From an uncultured Verrucomicrobiota bacterium (GTDB lineage Bacteria > Verrucomicrobiota > Verrucomicrobiae > Opitutales > Opitutaceae): DNA of 6,439 bases. The stretch is from assembly GCA_946482165.1 (NCBI GenBank), contig CAMLQS010000294.1:1-6439 (forward strand). Direction: 5' to 3'. Below the pieces are notes generated by a model. That model was given only the letters and a program-made list of their open reading frames with translations. It did not search any database and was not told the origin of the DNA. Positions 1-5,717 of the stretch are shown here, piece by piece. Position 1 is the first letter of the stretch, and each line of letters begins with the position of its first letter. The translations under genes were made by a program, and so were the position numbers.

Positions 1-1329
1 GGCGACAGCTGGGTGCTGATCACGGAGACCGGCCTCGGACGCGGCTACTGCGCTTCGCGGCTGCGTCACGAATCGGCGGGCGGCGAGTATCGCATCGGCT
101 TTCCCGACGCTCGCGAGACGATCGGAGGGGAATCCGTCAACCCGCGCTTCACGACGCCCTACGCCACTCCCTGGCGCGTGATCGCGGTCGGCGATCTGAA
201 GACCGTGACGGAGTCCACGCTCGGCACCGATCTCGCCGCCCCGGCGATCCCGGGCGTGAAGCCCGTCGGCGCGCCCGGCAAAGCCTCGTGGAGCTGGCCC
301 AAGTTGGGTGACGGAAAAACGGTCTACGACGTGCAGCGCCGCTTCATCGACTACGCCGCCGAGATGGGCTGGGGCTACTGTTTGATCGACGCTCTCTGGG
401 ACACCCAGATCGGCGAGGAAAAGCTGGCCCACCTCTGCGCCTACGCCGCGTCCAAAAAGGTGCAGGTGCTCGTGTGGTATAACTCCAACGGGAATTGGAA
501 CGACGCCTTTCAGACGCCGAAGAACCGGCTGCTCACCCACGAGGCGCGCATGACCGAGTTCGCGAAGCTGCAAAAGCTCGGGGTGGCCGGCGTGAAGATC
601 GACTTTTTCGGCGGCGACGGACGCGTTGTCGTCGAGCAATACCTCGATTTGCTGGAGGATTCCGCTCCCTTCGGCCTGCTGGTCAACTTCCACGGCGCGA
701 CGCTTCCCCGTGGTTGGTCGCGCACGTATCCGCATCTCATGACGGTCGAGGCGGTGCGCGGATACGAGTTCATCACCTTCGAGCAGGGCAACGCCGACCG
801 CGCGCCGGCGCATATGGCGATGCTGCCCTTTGCGCGAAATGTTTTCGACCCGATGGATTTCACGCCGCTCTGCCTGGAAGGCCCCGGCAAAATCAAGCGC
901 CGCACGACGGTGGGCGGCGAGCTCGCCACGGCGGTGCTCTTCACCTCGGGCGTGCAGCACTACGTCGAGATTCCCGAGGTTATGGCGAAACAGCCCGATT
1001 ACGTGCGCGCGTTTCTCCGCGACATCCCGGTGGCCTGGGAGGAGTCGCGGTTTCTCGGCGGTTATCCGGGCAAGCAGGCGATCTTCGCCCGCCGCGCGCG
1101 CGACGGCCGCTGGTGGATCGCGGGCTTCAACGGCGAGGCGGAGGCCAAAACGATCGAGGTCTCGCTTGCCGAGTTGAAATTGAAGCGCGGCGCCGCGCTG
1201 GAGCTGATCACCGACGCGACGGCGGCCGGTGGTGGTTTCGCGCGTCGCGAGGTAACGCCGGACCGAAAGACTCAGACGCTGAAGGTCGAGCTGAAGCCCG
1301 GCGGCGGCTTCGCGGCGACGGCCCGGTGA
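1..1329 (+). CDS. GH97-family alpha-glycosidase, 3' part (5' end outside window)
   Basis: Glycoside hydrolase family 97 enzymes release alpha-linked galactose or glucose from oligosaccharides, usually in the periplasm or at the cell surface. Reading is open from base 1 (first residues GDSWVLITETG) to a TGA, giving 442 visible residues. Family members are roughly 640-700 residues, so the signal peptide and most of the N-terminal beta-sandwich lie outside the window. Visible order: end of the N-terminal sandwich with the TTPYATPWRVIAVGD strand (to about residue 75), a (beta/alpha)8 barrel starting near KASWSWPKLGDGKTVYD (about 95-345), then a C-terminal beta domain with RWWIAGFNG (about 350-442). 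The barrel strand GVKIDFFGGDG places Asp201 where retaining GH97 members have their nucleophile. Glu250 and Glu256 in TVEAVRGYE are the acid/base or metal-ligand candidates. The Asp argues for the retaining, alpha-galactosidase-like branch rather than inverting SusB-type glucosidases; substrate is inference. Family assignment is confident. Confidence 0.9.
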   Translation, partial: GDSWVLITETGLGRGYCASRLRHESAGGEYRIGFPDARETIGGESVNPRFTTPYATPWRVIAVGDLKTVTESTLGTDLAAPAIPGVKPVGAPGKASWSWPKLGDGKTVYDVQRRFIDYAAEMGWGYCLIDALWDTQIGEEKLAHLCAYAASKKVQVLVWYNSNGNWNDAFQTPKNRLLTHEARMTEFAKLQKLGVAGVKIDFFGGDGRVVVEQYLDLLEDSAPFGLLVNFHGATLPRGWSRTYPHLMTVEAVRGYEFITFEQGNADRAPAHMAMLPFARNVFDPMDFTPLCLEGPGKIKRRTTVGGELATAVLFTSGVQHYVEIPEVMAKQPDYVRAFLRDIPVAWEESRFLGGYPGKQAIFARRARDGRWWIAGFNGEAEAKTIEVSLAELKLKRGAALELITDATAAGGGFARREVTPDRKTQTLKVELKPGGGFAATAR

Positions 1330-1356
1330 AGCACAACACCGGATAGCGGCGCCAAG

Positions 1357-1375
1357 GAATGCCCGCCGGGCATTC
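1357..1375 (+). repeat. Short perfect hairpin between GH97 stop and terminator
   Basis: GAATGCCC (1357-1364) and GGGCATTC (1368-1375) are exact reverse complements around a GCC loop. The hairpin starts 28 bases after the GH97 stop and is not followed by a T-run. It precedes the intrinsic terminator by about a dozen bases, so it may protect the mRNA 3' end or be part of a small repeat unit. Its function is not known. Confidence 0.55.
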
Positions 1376-1385
1376 TCGTGATGCA

Positions 1386-1422
1386 GAAGGCTCGCCCCGT
1401 CCGGGCGAGCCTTTCGTTTTTT
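1386..1422 (+). terminator. Rho-independent terminator of the GH97 gene
   Basis: An 11-bp perfect stem pairs AAGGCTCGCCC (1387-1397) with GGGCGAGCCTT (1403-1413) around a CGTCC loop. It is followed by TCG and six T (1417-1422). The stem is GC-rich and the T-tract lies on the plus strand, so it ends transcription coming from the GH97 gene, whose stop is 57 bases upstream. There is no A-tract on its left side, so it should not work for the convergent lipid-kinase transcript. Confidence 0.88.
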
Positions 1423-1533
1423 CGGGCTGAATGGCGCGCGGAAAAGCTCCCCGGCGATCTGTTCCGCGTGGACTCGTCATTTGCCCCGAGCGGGGAAACC
1501 GGGACCAATCTCGTCGCTTGGCGAAGACACGCG

Positions 1534-2478
1534 TTACTTAGACGCGTTAGCTGAGCGCACCGCTTCCTGCGTTCGAGCGGTCGCCCGCCGGAGCGGAGCA
1601 GGGACGGCGACACGCAAGCTGGCCGGCCGGACGAGCACCTCCACCTCCCGCCCGCAGTCGCGCACTTCGCCGTCCGTGTGGATCGGGCCGGGCGCGGAGC
1701 GCTCGATGACGAAACGCGGGGACCTCAGCCGGATGACGCTTGGCGAGCCGTCGATCCGTTTCGTGAAGAGCCGCTCGGCCAAGGGCAGCGCGTTGAAGAA
1801 GGTGAGGCGGCGGACAAGCGTGAGGTCCAGCAGGCCGTCGTCCACGCGGGCGCTGGGCGCGATGTAGCAATCGTTGCCGTATTGATCGGAGTTGGCGATC
1901 GCGATGAGGAATGCCTGGGTGGACAGGGGCAGCGAGCCGTCCGTCCGGACCGTGTAGTGCTGAGGCCGATACCCAAGGAGCGTCTTGAGGGTCGTGCTGG
2001 CGTAGGCTTGGAGGCCGCGGGAGCCGAGCGCGTTGAAACGGGCGCTTATCTCCGCGTCGAAGCCCAGTCCCATCGCGTTGAAGAAGGGGTGCCCGGCGGC
2101 CAGTCCCGTATCGATCATGCGGGTGTGTCCGTCCAGCAGCGCGCGAAACGCGCCTTTGCCGGGGCCGGGGATGCCGAGATGGCGCCCCAGGCCATTGCCT
2201 GAACCGCAGGGAATCAGGCCGAGAGCGGCCTCGGTGCCGATAAGAGCGGTGGCCACTTCGTTCATCGTCCCGTCTCCGCCGATCGCGACCACGAGGCGAC
2301 ACCCGGCGTCCAAGGCCCGCCACGCAAGCTCGGTCGCGTGCCGCGGGCGTTCCGTGGCCACCAAGTCGGCGTCGAGCCGATGCTTCGCGATAAACTCGCG
2401 TGTGTAGCTCAAGAGCCAAGGGTTCCGGGCATTATGTCCGGAACGGGGATTAAAGATGAATCGTGCGCGGGGGAGCAT
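1534..2478 (-). CDS. Diacylglycerol-kinase-family lipid kinase (YegS/BmrU-like)
   Basis: This is an ATP-dependent lipid kinase of the DAGK catalytic family, which phosphorylates a lipid hydroxyl (diacylglycerol, sphingoid base or similar) at the inner membrane face. From the ATG at 2478 the protein has 314 residues, normal for the family. Visible motifs: FNPRSG at 9-14, the nucleotide-binding IGGDGTMNE at 66-74, PCGSGNGLGR at 90-99, GFDAEI at 139-144, SARVDDGLLDL near 209-219 and HTDGE at 267-271. The GSGN form (rather than GTGND) also occurs in sphingoid-type kinases, but motif data alone do not fix the substrate. It is downstream of the glycosyltransferase on the same strand and is probably co-transcribed or served by its own promoter in the 113-base gap. 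A GTG at 2595 would give a 353-residue form overlapping the upstream stop by 4 bases. I prefer the ATG because the conserved fold starts right after it (LPRARFIFNP) and the extra N-terminus loses the G/C third-base bias. No Shine-Dalgarno site is visible. Confidence 0.88.
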   Translation of the reverse strand: MLPRARFIFNPRSGHNARNPWLLSYTREFIAKHRLDADLVATERPRHATELAWRALDAGCRLVVAIGGDGTMNEVATALIGTEAALGLIPCGSGNGLGRHLGIPGPGKGAFRALLDGHTRMIDTGLAAGHPFFNAMGLGFDAEISARFNALGSRGLQAYASTTLKTLLGYRPQHYTVRTDGSLPLSTQAFLIAIANSDQYGNDCYIAPSARVDDGLLDLTLVRRLTFFNALPLAERLFTKRIDGSPSVIRLRSPRFVIERSAPGPIHTDGEVRDCGREVEVLVRPASLRVAVPAPLRRATARTQEAVRSANASK

Positions 2479-2504
2479 CGCTGCGCAAAGGGACCGGTGA
2501 CCGA

Positions 2505-2560
2505 GGACGCATATACCTATAAACGAAAAAGAAGGCGGGGCGAGAGTGGGAATTACTAGC
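2505..2560 (-). promoter_or_regulatory. AT-rich spacer, possible promoter of the lipid kinase
   Basis: On the minus strand this stretch reads through a pyrimidine-rich run, then TTTATAGGTATATGCG, ending about 30 bases before the preferred lipid-kinase ATG. It is the most AT-rich stretch between the two minus-strand genes and contains -10-like hexamers (TATAGG, TATATG). No good -35 hexamer sits at the right distance. The call rests on composition and position only. Confidence 0.25.
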
Positions 2561-2591
2561 GTAAGCGGGACGGGGGGCGGCGCGATGACGC

Positions 2592-3821
2592 TCACGTTGT
2601 CGGTAAGCGAACTCGCCCCGATTGCTCCGACGACGTCAAGCCCGCCACTTCACGCAAATCCCGCACGAAGCCGTCGATCACACGCGACCACGGGATATTC
2701 TCGGCGGTCGCTCGCGCCACGAATCCAAGCTGCCGCCGCCGCCGCGGATCGCTTTCCGCGAGGCTCAGGGCTTGCTCGTGGAAAGACGCGTCGTCGGCAA
2801 AAGGCGCGAGCAGCCCGTTTTCTTCGTGCCGCAGGTAACGCGCCGCGGCGGCGTAGTCGAAGGCGAGGATCGCCAGGCCGCTGGCCATCGCCTCGGTGAC
2901 CACGTTGCCGAAGGTCTCGGTGAGACTCGGGTAAATAAACGCATCCGCCGAGGCGTAGCATTTGGCGAGTTCTATGCCCCTGAGAAACCCGGTGAAGTGC
3001 GCCCACGGGTGAGCCCGCGCCAACGTCGAGCGGAGCGGACCGTCTCCCACCACCACGAAGCGAGCCCGCGGGTGGACGGCGCGGATCGTCTCCCACGTGC
3101 TGAAGAGCAGCCTGTAATTCTTCTCCGCCGCCAGCCGGCTCACGTGGATAAAGACCGGGTCGTCCGGCCCGGCTCCCCATTCGGCGCGCAACGCGGGGTC
3201 GCGACGCGCGGGCGAAAACAGCTCCGTATCGACGCCACGCGAAAGCAGGCGGAGACCGCGAAAACCGGCGCGCTCGAGCTCCCGGTTCAATTCATTCGTG
3301 GGAGAGAGCGTGATCCGGGTGCGGTTGTGGAACCATCGCAGATAAGCGAGCGCGGGCCGGGTCAGAAACCCGAAGCCGTAGTGCCGCGAATACGAGTGGA
3401 AGTTCGTGTGAAACGAGGAGGCGAGGGGAATGCCCAGCGTATTTGCGGCGGACAGCGCGGACCAGCCAAGCGGACCCTCCGTGGCCACATGCACCACGTC
3501 GGGGCGCGCCGCCTCCCACGCGCGCACGAGCGCGCCGCGCGCCGGCAATCCAAGCCGCAACATCGAATAGCCCGGTATGGGCACGCCGGGATGCAGCTGC
3601 TCGTTAAAATATGGCGCGGCAACCGGCGCCGACGGAGCCTGGCTCGGCGGGTGGAAAGCGGGCGAGGCGAAGGTGGCCGTCTGCGGATCTCCCGGCTGGC
3701 GAGGCCGGTGGACGGTCACCTGCACGCCTCGGCGCGCGAGACCCGCGGCAAGTTGACCCAAGGTCATGGCCACGCCGTTGATTTCCGGCGGAAAAGTTTC
3801 GGTGACGAGGGCGAGTTTCAC
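2592..3821 (-). CDS. GT4-type (GT-B fold) glycosyltransferase, glycolipid-type
   Basis: This is a retaining glycosyltransferase of the GT4 / 'glycosyl transferases group 1' class, a cytosolic or membrane-associated enzyme moving a sugar from a nucleotide-sugar to an acceptor. Chosen start is the GTG at 3821, giving 409 residues beginning (M)KLALVTETFPPEINGVA, the normal opening of this class. The open frame runs upstream to a GTG at 3872, but that adds 17 non-conserved residues and would place an inverted repeat inside the gene. N-terminal acceptor domain: PPEINGVAMT near residues 11-20, VVHVATEGPLG near 109-119, SSFHTNFHSYSRHYG near 135-149. Linker: SRGVDTELFSP at 194-204. C-terminal donor domain: VSRLAAEKN near 227-235, VVVGDGPL at 256-263 and the EX7E motif in LTETFGNVVTEAM (Glu302 and Glu310). 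The N-terminus resembles lipid-modifying members (SqdX, MgtA and PimB groups), which with the lipid kinase downstream suggests glycolipid synthesis; that step is inference. No Shine-Dalgarno site is visible. Confidence 0.88.
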   Translation of the reverse strand: MKLALVTETFPPEINGVAMTLGQLAAGLARRGVQVTVHRPRQPGDPQTATFASPAFHPPSQAPSAPVAAPYFNEQLHPGVPIPGYSMLRLGLPARGALVRAWEAARPDVVHVATEGPLGWSALSAANTLGIPLASSFHTNFHSYSRHYGFGFLTRPALAYLRWFHNRTRITLSPTNELNRELERAGFRGLRLLSRGVDTELFSPARRDPALRAEWGAGPDDPVFIHVSRLAAEKNYRLLFSTWETIRAVHPRARFVVVGDGPLRSTLARAHPWAHFTGFLRGIELAKCYASADAFIYPSLTETFGNVVTEAMASGLAILAFDYAAAARYLRHEENGLLAPFADDASFHEQALSLAESDPRRRRQLGFVARATAENIPWSRVIDGFVRDLREVAGLTSSEQSGRVRLPTT

Positions 3822-3840
3822 GCTTGCGACGGGGTGTCGC

Positions 3841-3877
3841 GGCGCGTGGCTGGATACGCAACGGAAAGCCACGCGCC
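3841..3877. promoter_or_regulatory. Perfect 11-bp inverted repeat in the divergent spacer
   Basis: GGCGCGTGGCT (3841-3851) and AGCCACGCGCC (3867-3877) are exact reverse complements separated by 15 bases. The element sits in the 72-base spacer between the glycosyltransferase start (3821, minus) and the miaA start (3894, plus), ending 16 bases before the miaA ATG. It could be an operator for a dimeric regulator controlling one or both genes, or an RNA hairpin in either 5' leader. It lacks a T-run on either side, so it is not an intrinsic terminator. Confidence 0.5.
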
Positions 3878-3893
3878 CCCTCCGTTTATCACC

Positions 3894-4820
3894 ATGGCGT
3901 CACTTATGTCTCGGATTCTTTACGTGCTCACCGGGCCCACCGCCGTGGGAAAGACCGCGTTGGCCCTCGATTGGGCCGAGGCAAACGGCGCCGAAATCCT
4001 CTCTTGCGACGCCAGCCTCTTCTACCGCGGCATGGACATCGGGACCGCCAAGCCCACCTCGACCGAGCGCGCCCGCGTTCCGCATCACCTGATCGATATC
4101 CGCGAGGTCCGCGATCGGATGGATGTCGCGAAATACGTCGAACTCGCCCGATCGGCGGCCGAGGACATCGCCGCCCGCGGGCGCCGAATCCTCGCCACGG
4201 GCGGAAGCGGCTTCTACCTCAAGGCGTTCTTCGGCCCCGTCGCCGACGATATCGCCGTTCCGCCTGGGCTTCGCGCCGAGATCGATTCCAAGCTCGGGCG
4301 CGAGGGACTCGAATCACTGCTCGCGGAACTGCACGCGCTCAATCCCGCCGGCCTGGGCGGGCTCGATGTTCAAAACCCGCGCCGCGTGACGCGCGCCTTG
4401 GAGCGTTGTCGCGCGAGCGGCCGCACCCTGGCGGAGCTCGCCGCCGATTTCGCCGCCAAACCGGGTCCTTTCGCCGATTGGGAAATCAAAGCCGTGCAGC
4501 TGGACCGCGAGCCCAAGGAGCTGCGCGAGCGCATTGTGAAACGCGTCGACACGATGCTGCGCGACGGCCTGGTCGACGAGGTGCGTCGTCTGCGCAGCGA
4601 AGGGCTGGAGGAAAATCCGAGCGCGGCCTCCGCGATCGGATATAGGGAAACGCTCGCGATGCTGCGCGGCGAGCTGCCACCGGCGGAACTCGCGTCGGCC
4701 ATCGCCCTCAATACCTGGGGTCTTGTGCGCAAGCAGCGCACTTGGTTTCGCACCCAGCTTCCGGCCGACAAAGTGCGCATGATCCCCGCCGCGGAGGCGC
4801 GGGCGGATGGGTTGTTCTAG
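3894..4820 (+). CDS. miaA: tRNA dimethylallyltransferase MiaA
   Basis: MiaA transfers the dimethylallyl group of DMAPP to N6 of adenosine-37 in tRNAs reading UNN codons, the first step to ms2i6A; it acts in the cytosol. The product has 308 residues from the ATG at 3894, a usual family length. Motifs in order: P-loop GPTAVGKT at 14-21, DASLFYRGMDIGTAKPT at 39-55 (tRNA/substrate loop, Asp39 matching the catalytic Asp), HHLIDI at 64-69, TGGSGFYLKAF at 102-112, NPRRVTRALE at 161-170, GLVDEVRRL at 225-233, AIGYRE at 247-252 and the C-terminal VRKQRTWFR at 278-286. A second in-frame ATG at 3906 (MSRILYVLTG) is an equally good start, giving 304 residues; neither has a Shine-Dalgarno sequence. The frame stays open far upstream (to 2622), but that part is antisense to the glycosyltransferase and not MiaA-like. 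It is transcribed divergently from the glycosyltransferase. Function is very secure; only the start is uncertain. Confidence 0.97.
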   Translation: MASLMSRILYVLTGPTAVGKTALALDWAEANGAEILSCDASLFYRGMDIGTAKPTSTERARVPHHLIDIREVRDRMDVAKYVELARSAAEDIAARGRRILATGGSGFYLKAFFGPVADDIAVPPGLRAEIDSKLGREGLESLLAELHALNPAGLGGLDVQNPRRVTRALERCRASGRTLAELAADFAAKPGPFADWEIKAVQLDREPKELRERIVKRVDTMLRDGLVDEVRRLRSEGLEENPSAASAIGYRETLAMLRGELPPAELASAIALNTWGLVRKQRTWFRTQLPADKVRMIPAAEARADGLF

Positions 4821-4905
4821 ACGGTAGCGAGAAGGGCCGAATCATGCCGCCCGGGCCCGGGATTCCACCGATCCACGCCCGCCGATGGAGCGCGTAGGAT
4901 CGGGC
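4821..4905 (+). other. Spacer after miaA with nested SmaI-like palindrome
   Basis: The spacer contains the 12-bp perfect palindrome CCCGGGCCCGGG (4850-4861), roughly flanked by GAATC (4839-4843) and GATTC (4861-4865). There is no T-run, so it is not a standard terminator, and miaA may read through into the next gene. I see no clear promoter. Confidence 0.35.
4896..4899 (+). promoter_or_regulatory. AGGA ribosome-binding site deciding a GTG start
   Basis: AGGA lies 6 bases before the GTG at 4906, ideal spacing. The in-frame ATG at 4885 has no purine-rich site upstream. The site therefore favours the GTG as start of the DUF6766 gene, which also places the conserved KKFFRDNGLS at the very N-terminus. 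Confidence 0.6.
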
Positions 4906-5550
4906 GTGAAGAAATTCTTTCGCGACAACGGTCTCTCCATCGTGCTCCTCGGGTTCTTTCTGGTTACCTACCTCGGCGGCCAGGTTCTCACCGGCTGGCA
5001 AACGCACAACGAGGACCGTGGCGAGCACAACGAGCCCCCGCTCAGCCTTGCCCGCTATCTCGCCAGCGCGCACTTTGTAGAGGCGACTTCCGAGAACTGG
5101 GAGAGCGAGTTTTTTCAGCTCTTCGTCTACGTCTACGTCACGGCGCACCTGTTCCAAAAGGGCTCCGCCGAATCGAAGAACCCCGACGAGCCTCCCGAGG
5201 AAATCGAAGTCAAACCCGACTCGCCGTGGCCGGTGCGCAAGGGCGGCCTCTGGCTCAAGCTCTACTCGCATTCGCTCTCCATGGGCATGGCGCTGCTGTT
5301 CCTGATCAGCTTCTGGATACACGCCTGCAGCAGCGTGCGCCTGGAAAACGAGGAGCGCGCACGGCGCGATGAGACTCCGCTCGCGCTTTCCTCGCATCTC
5401 GGCGGCTCGAAATTCTGGTTCGAATCCTTCCAGAACTGGCAGAGCGAATTTCTGTCCATCGCGAGCATGGTCATTCTCAGCATCTTCCTCCGCGAAAAAA
5501 ACTCCCCCGAGTCCAAACCCGTCGGCGCATCCCGCGGCGAAACCGGCTGA
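4906..5550 (+). CDS. DUF6766-family four-helix membrane protein with two homologous halves
   Basis: I recognise this as the DUF6766 family, integral membrane proteins of unknown function. From the GTG at 4906 it has 214 residues; the ATG at 4885 would add seven (MERVGSG). Four hydrophobic segments are visible near residues 11-30, 69-83, 123-141 and 182-195. The protein is a tandem duplication: residues 8-91 and 122-204 align over 84 and 83 positions. Matches include DNGLSIVLL with SHSLSMGMA, HNEDRGEHNEPPLSLARYL with LENEERARRDETPLALSSHL, NWESEFFQ with NWQSEFLS, and GSAESK with NSPESK. An acidic, proline-rich linker (about 92-115) joins the halves. Because each half has two helices, both should have the same membrane orientation. 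It follows miaA on the same strand and precedes the basic DUF6496 gene. In my recollection such proteins are common in soil bacteria beside stress genes, which is association only. No enzymatic motif is visible. Confidence 0.82.
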   Translation: MKKFFRDNGLSIVLLGFFLVTYLGGQVLTGWQTHNEDRGEHNEPPLSLARYLASAHFVEATSENWESEFFQLFVYVYVTAHLFQKGSAESKNPDEPPEEIEVKPDSPWPVRKGGLWLKLYSHSLSMGMALLFLISFWIHACSSVRLENEERARRDETPLALSSHLGGSKFWFESFQNWQSEFLSIASMVILSIFLREKNSPESKPVGASRGETG

Positions 5551-5576
5551 CCCGCGCTCGCGCCGGTTCGCGCCGC
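5534..5576 (+). repeat. Interrupted inverted repeat across the DUF6766 stop codon
   Basis: GCGGCG (5534-5539) plus AACCGGC (5541-5547) pair with GCCGGTT (5562-5568) plus CGCCGC (5571-5576). This is a 13-bp stem broken by a 1x2 internal loop, with the TGA stop inside the 14-base apical loop. There is no T-run after it. It could slow or partly end transcription, or stabilise the mRNA end; GC-rich DNA also yields such pairings by chance. Confidence 0.4.
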
Positions 5577-5705
5577 AAGCCCAAGCCTGATCCGTGGTCC
5601 GCCCAACCCATGCGCCCGTGGAGAATCCGTCCGATGGCTGCGCGGCGGTGCTCCGCCTATCGTTCGGCTTTCCGGCGCAAATCCGATCCGACCCAACCTC
5701 CCACG

Positions 5706-5713
5706 AAAGGAAA
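5706..5713 (+). promoter_or_regulatory. Shine-Dalgarno site of the DUF6496 gene
   Basis: AAAGGAAA holds an AGGA (5708-5711) placed 6 bases before the ATG at 5718. It fixes the start although the frame remains open 108 bases further upstream to an ATG at 5610. That upstream part codes for an unconserved arginine-rich run and overlaps a small GGCGG/CCGCC hairpin (5644-5657). Confidence 0.75.
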
Positions 5714-5717
5714 TCCC

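Noticed and set aside
495..1346. 283-codon second plus-strand frame inside GH97
   Set aside because: Arginine-rich shadow frame; the GH97 frame has clear conserved motifs throughout the same bases.
1493..1536. CCCC/GGGG mini-hairpin and ACGCGTTA direct repeat (1529, 1542) as a terminator or attachment site for the lipid kinase
   Set aside because: The stem is only 4 bp without a T-run on the minus strand, and the 8-base repeats lie partly within the gene's last codons; no integrase or tRNA is nearby.
1678..2202. Plus-strand open frame opposite the lipid kinase
   Set aside because: Pure antisense of a well-supported DAGK-family gene; no motif of its own.
2622..3893. Upstream extension of the miaA frame, open for over 1.2 kb
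   Set aside because: It is antisense to the glycosyltransferase, arginine-rich with no recognisable domain, and MiaA homology starts only at about 3906. It is a by-product of G/C third-base bias.
4839..4865. Possible terminator after miaA at the CCCGGGCCCGGG palindrome
   Set aside because: No T-run follows and the stem geometry is poor, so it does not qualify as an intrinsic terminator.
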